Both the position numbers and the translations under genes were made by a program. The notes under the pieces are model-generated. The model searched no databases. It saw only the letters and a program-made list of their open reading frames with translations, and had not been told where the DNA came from. A stretch of DNA of 64,000 bases from Mesorhizobium huakuii (GTDB taxonomy: Bacteria; Pseudomonadota; Alphaproteobacteria; Rhizobiales; Rhizobiaceae), in assembly GCF_014189455.1 (NCBI RefSeq), contig NZ_CP050296.1:2476001-2540000 (forward strand), written 5' to 3'. Positions 41,125-51,229 of this stretch are shown piece by piece; positions within the stretch are counted from its first letter, which is position 1, and each line of letters begins with the position of its first letter.

Positions 41125-41293
41125 CGCAGGTCCCCTTTGATCGGCGTGAAAAACAATGCCGTTGAAACGCCGCAAGTTGGCTGTGGTTCCCTGGATCGCT
41201 CGCAAAATACGCCCGCGTGCCTTTCCATGGCCGCACCTTGACGTTACGGTTGCACTCTCCCTCGACACACTCTCCCGGACTTCAAGGAAAATC

Positions 41294-41959
41294 ATGTTTG
41301 CTGGCAGAAAATTCGCGGCCTTCCTTTTCGACATGGACGGCACGCTCATCAATTCCATCGCCTCGGCGGAGCGAGTGTGGAGCGATTGGGCGCGCCGCCA
41401 TGGCCTCGACGTCGCCGCCTTCCTGCCGACGATCCACGGCGTACGGGCGATCGAAACCATCACGGCCCTGGCGCTGCCGGGCGTCGACCCGGCGCACGAA
41501 TCCCACCTTCTCCTGAAGGCCGAAGCGGCCGATCTGGACGGCATCGTCCCGATCGCCGGCGCCGTGGCATTTCTCAACGCGTTGCCATCCGAGCGCTGGG
41601 CGATCGTGACGTCTGCGCCGCGCGAACTGGCGCTGTTGCGGATGGCGGCGGCCGGCATCCCCGTGCCAGCGGTGATCGTCGCGGGAGAAGATGTTTCCCG
41701 CGGCAAGCCGGCGCCCGACTGTTTCCAGCTTGGCGCGAGACGACTGGGCTTCGATGCCCGCGATTGCCTGGTGTTCGAGGACGCTCCGGCCGGTATCGCG
41801 GCGGCAGAGGCCGCGCAGGCTTCGGTCATGGTGATCAACGCAACCCACGCGCACCCGATACAAACGCCGCATGCCGCGATCGCGGGCTACGACAATGTTG
41901 GCATCACCGTCGACGAGCGCGGCTGGATTGCGCTTGAACCACAGCGCAACGCTGCTTGA
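41294..41959 (+). CDS. HAD-superfamily phosphatase (subfamily IA)
   Basis: 221 residues. HAD motif I is FDMDGTLINS, motif II is VTSAP, and motif III/IV are KPAPDCF with CLVFEDAPAGIAAAEAA. The cap domain sits between residues about 20 and 85. This pattern fits sugar-phosphate phosphatases such as 2-deoxyglucose-6-phosphate or glycerol phosphatase types; the real substrate is unknown. Divergent from the transglutaminase-like gene. Confidence 0.92.
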   Translation: MFAGRKFAAFLFDMDGTLINSIASAERVWSDWARRHGLDVAAFLPTIHGVRAIETITALALPGVDPAHESHLLLKAEAADLDGIVPIAGAVAFLNALPSERWAIVTSAPRELALLRMAAAGIPVPAVIVAGEDVSRGKPAPDCFQLGARRLGFDARDCLVFEDAPAGIAAAEAAQASVMVINATHAHPIQTPHAAIAGYDNVGITVDERGWIALEPQRNAA

Positions 41960-41960
41960 A

Positions 41961-42023
41961 GCACCGGAGCGCGGGCAACCACCGTTTGCAGGCCGGCATC
42001 ACCTGAATATCGGCACATTCTAA
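41961..42023. repeat. Palindromic intergenic element, copy B (right half only)
   Basis: Matches the right half of copy A: GCACCGGAGCGCGGG, then GCAGGCCGGCATCACCTGAA and TATCGGCACATTCTAA. The left arm is missing. It ends at the stop codon of the DUF1674 gene, exactly as copy A ends at the usg stop. Confidence 0.75.
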
Positions 42024-42241
42024 AAATCGCTGGTCAGGCCTTTGACTTCCCAGTCGCCGTAGCGGCCGGGTTCCTTGCCGCCGCGGCCGCCGATTTCCCG
42101 GGGCAGCGCGGCTTCCTTCTGGCGATAGTCTTGCCGCCGTGCCTCGGCTTCCGCCAGCGCGCGGCGGGCGGCGGGCGTCAGTTCTTTTGACGGCGCGCCG
42201 TCATCCCGGCCGGCGGGCGTTTTACTGGTTTCGTCGGTCAT
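42020..42241 (-). CDS. DUF1674 protein, succinate dehydrogenase assembly factor 4-like
   Basis: 73 residues. The C-terminal motif GRGGKEPGRYGDWEVKGLTS is the mark of DUF1674, which includes mitochondrial Sdh assembly factor 4. The N-terminal half is charged and helical (RALAEAEARRQDYRQKE). Likely cytosolic helper in maturation of SdhA (family knowledge). Divergent from htpX, and its TAG stop is in the repeat copy B. Confidence 0.88.
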   Translation of the reverse strand: MTDETSKTPAGRDDGAPSKELTPAARRALAEAEARRQDYRQKEAALPREIGGRGGKEPGRYGDWEVKGLTSDF

Positions 42242-42346
42242 GCGATATTCCGCGCGGATTGAAACAGGGGCAGGCGTTTCCCATCATATAGCCATGAACC
42301 CAAGACGATCGACCCCTTTTTGCCACCGACTCGACAGGAGCAGACG

Positions 42347-43363
42347 ATGAACACCCTTCGCACCGCCATGCTTCTTGCGGCGATAACGGCTCTGTTCATG
42401 GGCGTCGGCTTTCTGATCGGCGGTTCGGGCGGCATGATGATCGCGCTGGTGATCGCCGCCGGCACCAATCTGTTCAGCTACTGGAATGCCGACAAGATGG
42501 TGCTGTCGATGAACCGTGCCGTCGAGGTCGACGAGAAGAACGCGCCGGAATATTACGCCATTGTCCAGGCACTGGCCAAGCAGGCCGGGCTGCCGATGCC
42601 CAGGACCTACCTGATCGACAATCCGCAGCCGAATGCTTTCGCCACCGGCCGCAACCCGCAGAACGCGACGGTCGCCGCCTCGACAGGCCTGTTGCAGCGG
42701 CTGACCCATGAAGAGGTCGCGGCTGTAATGGCGCACGAGCTCGCCCACGTCCAGCATCGCGACACCCTGACCATGACCATCGTCGCCACCTTTGCCGGCG
42801 CTATCTCGATGCTGGGCAATTTCGCTTTCTTCCTCGGCGGCAATCGCGACAACAATCCGTTCGGCTTCGTCGGCGTGCTGGCGGCGATGATCGTGGCGCC
42901 GTTTGCCGCGATGATCGTGCAGATGGCGGTGAGCCGCACCCGCGAATACGAGGCCGACCGGCGCGGCGCCGAAATCTGTGGACACCCGCTGTGGCTGGCA
43001 TCGGCGCTTGACAAGATCGCCCGGGGAGCAGAACGCATCCCCAACCCCGATGCGGAACGCAATCCGGCGATGGCGCATCTCTTCATCATCAATCCCCTGC
43101 ACGGCGAGCGCATGGACAATCTGTTCTCCACCCATCCGAGCACCGACAACCGCATCGCGGCCTTGCAGGAGATGGCACGGCAGATGGCAGGCGGCGGCAC
43201 CCAGGCCGCTCGCCCGGCGCCGGCGCCCCGGCAGGCCGAGGAACAACAGCCGTCCGGCCCGTGGGGCCAGGTCGCGCAACCGGAGTTGCCGGCGGAGCCT
43301 GAGAAGCCGAAGTCCAATCCATGGGGACGCAACCCGACCGGGCCCAAAGGCCGGTGGTCGTGA
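42347..43363 (+). CDS. htpX: Membrane zinc protease HtpX
   Basis: 338 residues. ATG 42347 with CAGGAG upstream. Two N-terminal transmembrane segments ([34 protein letters not shown]), the zinc motif [10 protein letters not shown], two further segments in the middle and the third ligand in [14 protein letters not shown]. The C-terminus has an Ala/Pro-rich tail. It degrades misfolded membrane proteins. Its TGA overlaps the rsmB GTG by 4 bp. Confidence 0.96.
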   Translation: MNTLRTAMLLAAITALFMGVGFLIGGSGGMMIALVIAAGTNLFSYWNADKMVLSMNRAVEVDEKNAPEYYAIVQALAKQAGLPMPRTYLIDNPQPNAFATGRNPQNATVAASTGLLQRLTHEEVAAVMAHELAHVQHRDTLTMTIVATFAGAISMLGNFAFFLGGNRDNNPFGFVGVLAAMIVAPFAAMIVQMAVSRTREYEADRRGAEICGHPLWLASALDKIARGAERIPNPDAERNPAMAHLFIINPLHGERMDNLFSTHPSTDNRIAALQEMARQMAGGGTQAARPAPAPRQAEEQQPSGPWGQVAQPELPAEPEKPKSNPWGRNPTGPKGRWS

Positions 43364-44742
43364 GCGTGGCAGCACCTCGACGCACAGGTTCAGGCGATCA
43401 GGATCATAGAGACGGCGGCGAATTCGTCGCCGGCCTCGCCGCCCGCAAGGCGCGGCGCGGCTGCTTGCCGCCGTCATCGATGCCAGGACGCCGCTGGACG
43501 GCCTGACTGACCACGAGAACGGCCACCCGCAATACAAGGCGCTCGATTTGCGCGACCGTGGCCTGGTGCGCGCCATTCTGGTCACCGCGCTGCGCTTCCG
43601 CATGACCATATCAGCCCTACTCGCGCGCAGGCTGGAAAAGCCGCTGCCGCCCAACGCCACCGCTTTGTCGCACATACTGCATGTGGCGGCGGCGCAAATC
43701 CTGTTCCTCGACATTCCCGACAGCGCCGCCGTCGACCTCGCGGTGACGCACGCCAAGTCCGATCCGCGCACGCAGCGCTTTTCCGGCCTCGTCAACGGCG
43801 TGCTGCGCACGCTGGCGCGTGCCAAGGACACAGAACTGCCCGCCGCCCTTGCCGCCACCGACGAAGCGCCAAAATGGTTTTCCGACCGGCTGAAAGCCTC
43901 CTATGGCCCTGATAAGGCCAGGCAGATCCTCGAAGCCCATCGCATTGAGGCGCCGGTCGACTTCTCGGTCAAGGCCGATCCCGAACTCTGGGCTGAAAAA
44001 CTCGGCGGCATCGTCCTGCCGACCGGCACGGTGCGCGTGGAAAACCTTGCCGGGGCCGTCACCGAACTGCCCGGCTTCGCCGAAGGCGCCTGGTGGGTCC
44101 AGGATGCCGCGGCCAGTCTGCCGGCACGGCTGTTCGGCGATGTCAGCGGGTTGCGCGTCGCCGATCTCTGCGCCGCGCCCGGCGGCAAGACCGCCCAGCT
44201 GGTCCTGGCCGGCGCAAAAGTCACCGCCGTCGACACCTCGAAGAACCGCTTGGCCCGGCTGGCGCAGAATCTCGACCGCCTCGGCCTGTCGGCCGACATC
44301 GTCCAGGCCGACTTGCTCAAATACGAGCCCACGGAGCTGTTCGACGCCGTGCTGCTCGATGCGCCCTGCTCGTCGACCGGCACGGTGCGCCGGCATCCCG
44401 ACGTGCCATGGACCAAGACGGCGGCCGATGTCGAAAAGCTCGCCGACCTGCAAAGGCGGTTGCTCGCCCGCGCCGTCACGCTGGTCAAACCCGGCGGCCG
44501 GATCGTCTTTTTCCAATTGTTCGCTCGACCCACTCGAAGGCGAGGATCTTTATCGCGCTTTCCTCGAAGGGACGCCTGATGTCGTCGACGATCCGCTGCG
44601 TCAAGGCGAGGTCGCCGGCATCGATTCGTTCCTGACGGCACAAGGCACGCTGCGCACCACCCCCGCCGATCTCGACCTCGGGGCGCCGGAGCGCTCGGGC
44701 CTGGACGGCTTCTTCGCGGCGCGCATGCGCCGAGCCGGCTAA
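43360..44742 (+). CDS. rsmB: 16S rRNA (cytosine-967-C5) methyltransferase RsmB (two frameshifts)
   Basis: The start is the GTG at 43360, overlapping htpX by GTGA. The reading frame breaks twice: near 43449-43454 one base is missing (GLAARKA, then [20 protein letters not shown]), and at 44509-44513 a T run has one base too many ([20 protein letters not shown] when corrected). The two cancel in length, and the corrected product is 460 residues, normal for the family. N-terminal NusB-like RNA-binding domain, then SAM motif [13 protein letters not shown] and catalytic [15 protein letters not shown]. Either the gene is decayed or the sequence has errors. Confidence 0.85.
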
Positions 44743-44791
44743 TGCATGCCGCCCAAAAGTGCATAGCGGTTTTGGGGTAACCGACATGCAT
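44742..44791. repeat. Intergenic palindrome after rsmB
   Basis: Imperfect inverted repeat with arms ATGCATGCCGCCCAAAA and TTTTGGGG...CGACATGCAT around GTGCATAGCGG. I recognise this as a type that recurs in rhizobial genomes; only one copy is in the window. Confidence 0.65.
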
Positions 44792-44967
44792 GGACCAAAA
44801 GCAAATCGCGTCGCATCGCGCGGCGCTATTTGACTTAACCGGCAGAATTTGCTGACTTTTTTAGGGGAGGGTATGGGGCGCCGGACCCATTCCCAGGAAT
44901 TCGCCTTCGCACGACTCGTTCAATCATGTAAACTCCACGCCGGGGTAGAGGACGACCAGGAGGGCTT

Positions 44968-46692
44968 TTGGCACTTGCTGCCGGCAACACGACGCGTCTG
45001 TGGACGCTGGTCGCGAAGGAGTTCTGGCGCAAGACGCGCCGGCGCCTGCGTGCCGGGCCGGTCTATCGCTGGCGCTATTCCGGCCGCACGCCAGAACGCG
45101 TCCTGATCGCGCCACCGGACCTGCGGCTGGCCGACCCGCAGATCGCGCTTGAGATCTATTACGGCCGCTATCCCCTGTCGGGGCATCTGGTCGAGACCGG
45201 TGGCAAGTCGCCTTTCCAGATCAACGTGCCCAACCATGGCTGGCAAAAGACGCTGCATGGTTTTCGCTGGCTGCGCCACATGCGCGCCGCCGGCACCGAA
45301 CTTGCTGCCGCCAATGCACGTGCCCTGGTGTCCGACTGGATCGCCATGCATGGCAACAACATTGCCGGCATTGCCTGGGAGCCCGGCACGACGGCCAAGC
45401 GCATCATCGCCTGGTTGCAGCATTCCTCCGTCGTGCTGCAGGGCGCCGAGTTCCCCTTCTACCGCGCCTTCCTGAAGTCGCTGGCCGTCCAGATCCGCTA
45501 TCTCAGGTCGATGGCGCGCGAAATGCCCGACGGCAAGGACCGGCTGCGTGCCCGCATCGCGCTCGCCTTCGCGGCGCTGTCCCTGCCGGCGCCGGCTTCG
45601 GCGCTACGCGGCGCCACCCGCAACCTCGCCGAGGAACTCAACCGCCAGATCCTCGCCGATGGCGGCCATATCTCACGCAATCCGATGTCGGTGCTGGAAA
45701 TCCTCGCCGACCTTTTGCCACTGCGCCAGACCTACGCCAACCAGGCGGAAACCCCGCCGCAGGCGCTGATCGGCGCCATCGACCGCATGCTGCCCGCGCT
45801 GCGCTTCTTCCGCCACCAGGATGGCAGCCTCGCCCGTTTCAACGGCATGGGCGCCACCATCCATGACCGCATCGCCACCATATTGCGCCATGACGACACC
45901 GCCGGCGCGCCGCTGCTGCACGCGCCGCATTCGGGCTATGAGCGGCTGTCGATGGGCGGCGTCACCGTCATTGCCGACACCGGCCTGCCGCCGCCGGTCG
46001 ACGTGTCCAACGCCGCACATGCCGGCTGCCTCGCCTTCGAACTGTCGTCGGGCCGCCAGCACTACATCGTCAATGCCGGCATCGACACCTATGGCGCCGC
46101 CGAGTTCCGGCCGCTGGCCCGCGCCACCGCCGCACACTCGACCGCCACCATCAACGACACCTCGTCGGCGCGCTTCAGCCATTCGCTACGCGTCAACGAC
46201 CTGCTCGGTTCGCCGCTGATCGGCGGTCCGCAGAATGTGCAGTGCAAGCGCATCGACCAGAAGGGCGTCCAGGGCTTCATTGCCCGTCATGACGGCTATG
46301 TCCCGCGTTTCGGCTTCCTGCATGAGCGTGAGCTGAAGCTGTCGACGAATGGCAATGTGCTGGCCGGCAGGGACCGGTTCCAGCGCCCCGGCAATGCCGC
46401 GATCCGCAACAATGGCCGTGACTTCATCACCGTGCGCTTCCATGTCCATCCCGACATCAACCTTTTGCAGGACGAACACGATCGCCTGGTGCTGACCGCC
46501 GACCAGGCCGACAGCTGGGTGTTCACGGCAAGCGAAGTGGTGCCCGAGGTCGAGGAATCGATCTATTTCGCCGGTCTTGGCGGACCGCGCCGAAGCCGGC
46601 AGATCGTGCTTGCCTTCAAGGCGTCCGACGTGTCTGAAGTCCACTGGCAGCTGACGCGCACCAGCATTGCCGGCTACCCGGAAAACAACTGA
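44968..46692 (+). CDS. Heparinase II/III-like protein
   Basis: 574 residues. TTG start at 44968 preceded by AGGAGGG at the right distance; no better ATG upstream. The N-terminal helical toroid part ends near residue 300, and the C-terminal beta-sandwich of heparinase II/III-like proteins includes GYERLSMGGVTVIADTG, HYIVNAGID and ATINDTSSARF. In rhizobia this gene commonly sits between rsmB and purH; its real substrate (perhaps a uronate-containing glycan) is not known. No obvious signal peptide, which is odd for a polysaccharide lyase. Confidence 0.85.
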   Translation: MALAAGNTTRLWTLVAKEFWRKTRRRLRAGPVYRWRYSGRTPERVLIAPPDLRLADPQIALEIYYGRYPLSGHLVETGGKSPFQINVPNHGWQKTLHGFRWLRHMRAAGTELAAANARALVSDWIAMHGNNIAGIAWEPGTTAKRIIAWLQHSSVVLQGAEFPFYRAFLKSLAVQIRYLRSMAREMPDGKDRLRARIALAFAALSLPAPASALRGATRNLAEELNRQILADGGHISRNPMSVLEILADLLPLRQTYANQAETPPQALIGAIDRMLPALRFFRHQDGSLARFNGMGATIHDRIATILRHDDTAGAPLLHAPHSGYERLSMGGVTVIADTGLPPPVDVSNAAHAGCLAFELSSGRQHYIVNAGIDTYGAAEFRPLARATAAHSTATINDTSSARFSHSLRVNDLLGSPLIGGPQNVQCKRIDQKGVQGFIARHDGYVPRFGFLHERELKLSTNGNVLAGRDRFQRPGNAAIRNNGRDFITVRFHVHPDINLLQDEHDRLVLTADQADSWVFTASEVVPEVEESIYFAGLGGPRRSRQIVLAFKASDVSEVHWQLTRTSIAGYPENN

Positions 46693-46719
46693 TTTGCCGC
46701 GCGAAGGCGGCCGGCTCGC

Positions 46720-47028
46720 TCAATGCTGCTGCGGGAGACCGAAGGCGTCATAGGTGCTGAGCATCGGCGGACCGGCGAAGGCGAAGCGGATCTTGTCGGC
46801 CATCGCCGCCGCCTGACCGCTGCGGTCATAGCGCTCCGCATCCTCGACGGTGCTCCATACGGTGATTGCCATGAACGCGTCGCGCGCCTGGTGCTGCTGC
46901 AACAGCACGGCGCTGATGTTGCCGGTTGCGGCGCGGATAGCAGGGATCGCCTCGGTTTCGTAGATCGCCCGCAACCGCTCCGTCGTATCCGGTAACGCCG
47001 TGAACTGGCCAATGCGGACAAATGCCAT
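46720..47028 (-). CDS. Antibiotic biosynthesis monooxygenase (ABM)-domain protein
   Basis: 102 residues, one ferredoxin-like ABM domain: MAFVRIGQFTALPDTTERLR, ISAVLLQQHQARDAFMAITV, WSTVEDAERYDRSG. Members act as small monooxygenases or only as dimeric domains. Convergent with the heparinase-like gene (27-bp gap) and divergent from purH. Function not inferable. Confidence 0.8.
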   Translation of the reverse strand: MAFVRIGQFTALPDTTERLRAIYETEAIPAIRAATGNISAVLLQQHQARDAFMAITVWSTVEDAERYDRSGQAAAMADKIRFAFAGPPMLSTYDAFGLPQQH

Positions 47029-47176
47029 CGGTGTTCCTCCATCGCGAGGAGATCAGCCTACATCCGAGGCCGGCAAATTGCATATCAAACCGCCGAATGG
47101 CGCACGACGCTTGATTTCCTGATGTCATGTGCTACGGCGCGGGCTTGCCCCTCCAGCCGTGAAAGGCCGCCAGCCC

Positions 47177-48793
47177 ATGGCCGTCGCCGCCAAGAACATT
47201 CCCGCACCGGATCTCGTTCCCGTACGCCGTGCCTTGCTTTCGGTGTTCGACAAGACCGGCCTCATCGACTTCGCCAGGGCATTGGCCGCGGCCGGTGTCG
47301 AGCTGGTCTCGACCGGCGGCACCGCCAAGGCGATCGCCGAGGCAGGCCTGGCGGTACGCGACGTCTCCGAGCTCACCGGCTTTCCCGAAATCATGGATGG
47401 CCGCGTCAAGACGCTGCATCCTTCCGTGCACGGCGCGCTGCTTGGCGTGCGCGACGACCCCGAACATGCCGCGGCCATGCGCAAATATGGCATCGAGCCG
47501 ATCGATCTCCTCGTTTCCAATCTTTATCCGTTCGAGGAAGTCCGCCGCTCCGGTGCTGATTACGCATCGATCGTCGAGAACATCGACATTGGCGGCCCGG
47601 CGATGATCCGCGCCTCGGCCAAGAACCACGCCTATGTTGCGATCGTCACCGATCCCGGTGACTACGCCTCGGTGCTGAACGCGCTGGAAATGAACATCGG
47701 CTCGCTGTCGCTGGATTTCCGCAAGAAGCTGGCCGCCAAGGCCTTTGCCCGCACCGCCAGCTATGACGCCGCGATTTCCGGCTGGTTCGCCGAGGCGCTG
47801 GAGATAGAGCATCCGACCTGGCGCGCCTTCGGCGGCAGGCTGACCGAAGTGATGCGTTATGGCGAAAATCCGCACCAGAGCGCCGGCTTCTACGTCAATG
47901 GCGACAAGCGGCCGGGCGTCGCCACCGCGCGGCAGTTGCAGGGCAAACAGCTGTCCTACAACAACATCAACGACACCGACGCCGCCTTCGAACTGACTGG
48001 CGAGTTCGATCCTGCCCGCTCCGCCGCCGTCGCCATCATCAAGCACGCCAACCCCTGCGGTGTAGCCGAGGGCGCCTCGCTGAAAGCAGCCTATGCCAAG
48101 GCGCTCGCCTGCGACCCGGTCTCGGCCTTCGGCGGGATTGTCGCCTTAAACCGCACCCTCGACGCGGAAGCGGCGCAAGAAATCGTGAAGACCTTCACCG
48201 AGGTCATCATCGCGCCCGATGCGACCGACGAAGCCCGCGCCATCGTGGCCGCGAAGAAGAACCTGCGCCTGCTGGTCACCGGCGGCCTGCCCGACCCCCG
48301 TTCGGCGGGCACGACGGTCAAGTCCGTTGCCGGCGGGATGCTCGTCCAGGGTAGGGACAACGCCGTGGTCGACGATCTCGACCTGAAAGTGGTGACCAAA
48401 CGCGCGCCCACGCCGACCGAGATGGCCGATCTCAAATTCGCCTTCCGCGTCGCCAAGCACGTCAAGTCAAACGCCATCGTCTACGCAAAAGACGGCGCCA
48501 CCGTCGGCATCGGCGCCGGCCAGATGAGCCGCGTCGATTCCTCACGCATCGCCGCCCGCAAGGCGCTTGATGCCGCGGAAGCAGCAGGCATGGCTGAGCC
48601 ACTGACCAAGGGCTCGGTCGTCGCCTCCGATGCCTTCTTCCCCTTTGCCGACGGCCTGCTTGCCGCGGTCGCAGCCGGCGCCACCGCCGTGATCCAGCCG
48701 GGCGGCTCGATGAACGACAAGGACGTCATCGCGGCGGCTGATGAGCACGGCATCGCCATGGTGTTTACGGGCGTGAGACATTTCCGGCACTGA
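47177..48793 (+). CDS. purH: Bifunctional purine biosynthesis protein PurH
   Basis: AICAR formyltransferase plus IMP cyclohydrolase, last two steps of IMP synthesis; 538 residues from ATG 47177. N-terminal MGS-like cyclohydrolase domain ([41 protein letters not shown]) and C-terminal AICARFT domain ([39 protein letters not shown]). The reading to 47129 adds 16 unlikely residues. Confidence 0.98.
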   Translation: MAVAAKNIPAPDLVPVRRALLSVFDKTGLIDFARALAAAGVELVSTGGTAKAIAEAGLAVRDVSELTGFPEIMDGRVKTLHPSVHGALLGVRDDPEHAAAMRKYGIEPIDLLVSNLYPFEEVRRSGADYASIVENIDIGGPAMIRASAKNHAYVAIVTDPGDYASVLNALEMNIGSLSLDFRKKLAAKAFARTASYDAAISGWFAEALEIEHPTWRAFGGRLTEVMRYGENPHQSAGFYVNGDKRPGVATARQLQGKQLSYNNINDTDAAFELTGEFDPARSAAVAIIKHANPCGVAEGASLKAAYAKALACDPVSAFGGIVALNRTLDAEAAQEIVKTFTEVIIAPDATDEARAIVAAKKNLRLLVTGGLPDPRSAGTTVKSVAGGMLVQGRDNAVVDDLDLKVVTKRAPTPTEMADLKFAFRVAKHVKSNAIVYAKDGATVGIGAGQMSRVDSSRIAARKALDAAEAAGMAEPLTKGSVVASDAFFPFADGLLAAVAAGATAVIQPGGSMNDKDVIAAADEHGIAMVFTGVRHFRH

Positions 48794-48803
48794 GCGCGCC
48801 CTC

Positions 48804-48968
48804 TTCCTTCTCCCCTTGTGGGAGAAGGTGGCCTCGCGAAGCGAGGTCGGATGAGGGGTGTTCCAGCTTGGCGATAAGGTCAAAATCGCCACCGCCTCAT
48901 TCCGTCACGCACCCCTCATCCGTCTCGGCGCTACGCGCCGATCCACCTTCCCCCACAAGGGGGAAGGT
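48804..48968. repeat. Paired, inverted intergenic repeat units (CTTCTCCCCTTGTGGGAGAAGG type)
   Basis: Left unit 48804-48860: CTTCTCCCCTTGTGGGAGAA palindrome, then CGCGAAGCG and CGGATGAGGGGTG. Right unit 48909-48968 is the same design in opposite orientation, with CACCCCTCATCCG, GGCGCTACGCGCC and CCTTCCCCCACAAGGGGGAA. A 48-bp spacer separates them. Common repeat type in Mesorhizobium-like genomes (recognised, not searched). Confidence 0.8.
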
Positions 48969-48978
48969 GGAGGCGCTA

Positions 48979-50355
48979 CTATTCCACCGGCTGATCCGCC
49001 GGATATGGCGTCTTGACCAAAATCGCCATGCCTATCGCCAGGAACAGGATGATCACCGCCATGCCGAGCCGTGCCGAATCGCTGAGCGCGGTGATCGTCG
49101 CCACCAGGAACGGCGCCAGAAAACTGGTTGCCCGGCCGGCCAGCGCGTAGATGCCGAAATAGCGGCCGGATTCCGCCGCCGTGACACTGCGTGCCATGTA
49201 GGAGCGCGACGACGCCTGCACCGGGCCGAAAGCGAGGCCGATCAGCAGGCCGTATAGGATGTAGGCCTTCTCGGCCGCCGTGCCGAACAGGCCGCCGGAA
49301 TCGGTGGTCGAGAGCTGGATCAGGCCGAGCAGCGTGAAGCCTGGGCCGGTCGAGATGACGCCGATGGTGGCGATGGACAGCATGACCAGCGCGATCATCA
49401 CCACCGCCTTGGAGCCGAGCGCGGTGTCGAGGCGGGCCGCGATCCAGCAGCCGAAGATGGCGACGATATTGAGGATGATGCCGAACATGCCGATCTCGGT
49501 GATCGACCAGTGGAACATGCCGGCCGCGAAAGTGCCGCCGAGCGCCAGCAGCGCATTGACGCCGTCCTGGTAGATCATGCGGGCGACGAGGAAGCGGAAG
49601 ATGCCGCCGCGCTTGCGCACCTCGGCCAGCGTGGATTTCAGCTCCGACAGGCCCTCGCGCACCGCCGGCCCGATCGGAATGCCCTTGATCGCATCGGGAG
49701 TGAAGAAGAACATCGGCAGGATGAACAGGAAATACCAGCCGGCCGACAGCGGCCCGGTGGCGCGCGCATCTTCCCCCAGATGCGGGTCGAGCCCGAACAG
49801 CGGGGTGATGCCGATGATCGTCTTGCCGGTCTCCGGCGAGCCGGCGAGGCAGGTGACGACAAAGATCAGCGCGATCATCCCGCCGAGATAGCCGAGCCCC
49901 CAGGCCGTGTTGGAGATGCGGCCGATCTCGCTCTTCGGCACCAGCCGCGGCATCATCGAATCGTTGAACACGGTGGAGAATTCCGCCGCCACCGAAGCCA
50001 GCGAGAACAAAGCCACAATCAGGAACAGGTTCGAGCCGGGTGCGGCAAACCAGAGCAGAGCGAGACTGGTGATCTTGATCGCCGCGAAGAAGGCGATCCA
50101 CGGCTTGCGCGGCCCGGTCTGATCGGCGATCGAGCCGAGGATCGGTGACAGCACGGCAATGACCAGCCCGGCCGCGGCGATACCATAGCCCCAGACCGCC
50201 TGGCCGGTGTTGGGATCGCCAGCCATGCGCGAAACGAAATAGGGGCCGAAGATGAAGGTGGTGACGACCGTGAAGAACGGCTGCGCTGCCCAGTCGAAGA
50301 ACATCCATCCCCAGATGCCGCGCCCGGACGCACGCTGCACTGTCTCTACCGCCAT
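48979..50355 (-). CDS. UMF1-family MFS transporter
   Basis: 458 residues from ATG 50355 with GGGGGAA upstream; ATG 50391 or the frame to 50442 are alternatives. About eleven or twelve hydrophobic segments. The N-terminal WGWMFFDWAAQPFFTVVTTF and EFSTVFNDSMMPRLVPKSE fit the Atg22/UMF1 family, and the last half has SGRYFGIYALAGRATSFLAP. Family members export amino acids or similar small molecules; the substrate is unknown. Confidence 0.88.
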   Translation of the reverse strand: MAVETVQRASGRGIWGWMFFDWAAQPFFTVVTTFIFGPYFVSRMAGDPNTGQAVWGYGIAAAGLVIAVLSPILGSIADQTGPRKPWIAFFAAIKITSLALLWFAAPGSNLFLIVALFSLASVAAEFSTVFNDSMMPRLVPKSEIGRISNTAWGLGYLGGMIALIFVVTCLAGSPETGKTIIGITPLFGLDPHLGEDARATGPLSAGWYFLFILPMFFFTPDAIKGIPIGPAVREGLSELKSTLAEVRKRGGIFRFLVARMIYQDGVNALLALGGTFAAGMFHWSITEIGMFGIILNIVAIFGCWIAARLDTALGSKAVVMIALVMLSIATIGVISTGPGFTLLGLIQLSTTDSGGLFGTAAEKAYILYGLLIGLAFGPVQASSRSYMARSVTAAESGRYFGIYALAGRATSFLAPFLVATITALSDSARLGMAVIILFLAIGMAILVKTPYPADQPVE

Positions 50356-50404
50356 GATGATTCCCCCGGCCGCGCCCGTATCGGGCGCCATGTCTGCATT
50401 TTTT

Positions 50405-51142
50405 TTATGACGGCGCAAATGCGGCCGGCTTCCTGCCCGCAACCGCTGTAGCGCAGCCGAAGAAGAAGCGTTTAAACGCGACGTCCAGCCCCTGGCCTTT
50501 CAGTATTTCGGCAAAAGCCGAGGCGTCGCCGAAATTCGTCGAATACGTGCCGATCCTCGCGAAATCCTGCGCCCCCCTGAGCAGCGTTCTTTCGACCAGT
50601 GGCAGCATGACCTTCAGATGGAAGAGATAGAGCGGCCTCAGCCACCATCCCCGAGGGTCGGATGCCTCGATCATGCAGAAGACGCCGCCGGGCTTGAGGC
50701 AGTGCGCGACCAGCTTTGCGAGCTTCGCATGCTGCTCCCCATTGAAGGTCTTCAGTCCGAACGTGGAAATGATGAAATCGGCGCTTTCTTTCGGCAGGTC
50801 GCTGGCCAGAACGTCGTCCTCGATGAAGGCGATCTTGTGGGCGCGATGCGCGTGCAGTCGCTCCATGGCGCGGTGATGCATGCCCGATGAGATATCGACG
50901 GCTGTTATCGCCCCTATGCCGGGAAAGCGTTTGAGTAGGTGCGGCCAGACCTCGCCGGTGCCGGCCATCAGGTCGTAGCCCTTCGGCTCCGGAGCAGGCG
51001 GCTCGGGCATCAACTCGACGCATTGTCGGCGCCAGCGCTCGGTAAAGCCGAATGAACATATCCAGCTGAACGTGATGTACTGGCCGGAGCAGCGGTCGAA
51101 GACACCTTTGACGAATTGTGGGTCGTAGATGTCTTCGCTCAT
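50405..51142 (-). CDS. Class I SAM-dependent methyltransferase (UbiE/COQ5-like)
   Basis: 245 residues. SAM motif I is GYDLMAGTGEVWPHLL, then ITAVDISSGMHHRAMER and motif IV DFIISTFGLKTFN, with LKPGGVFCMIEASDP. The family includes menaquinone/ubiquinone and phospholipid methyltransferases. A true UbiE should be elsewhere; this one's acceptor is unknown. It lies between the transporter and gdh genes on the same strand with short gaps. Confidence 0.85.
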   Translation of the reverse strand: MSEDIYDPQFVKGVFDRCSGQYITFSWICSFGFTERWRRQCVELMPEPPAPEPKGYDLMAGTGEVWPHLLKRFPGIGAITAVDISSGMHHRAMERLHAHRAHKIAFIEDDVLASDLPKESADFIISTFGLKTFNGEQHAKLAKLVAHCLKPGGVFCMIEASDPRGWWLRPLYLFHLKVMLPLVERTLLRGAQDFARIGTYSTNFGDASAFAEILKGQGLDVAFKRFFFGCATAVAGRKPAAFAPS

Positions 51143-51229
51143 GGCCGGGGGGTCATCTCAAGGCCGAGCGGCCGCAAGGAATGCCCAACTGACCGCTCGC
51201 CCCAAAGCTTGCCCAATGACATCCTGTCT

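Noticed and set aside
41125..41838. N-terminal extension of the transglutaminase-like frame over the HAD gene
   Set aside because: Antisense to a well-conserved HAD phosphatase; the family start MLIRLGYEI is at 41124.
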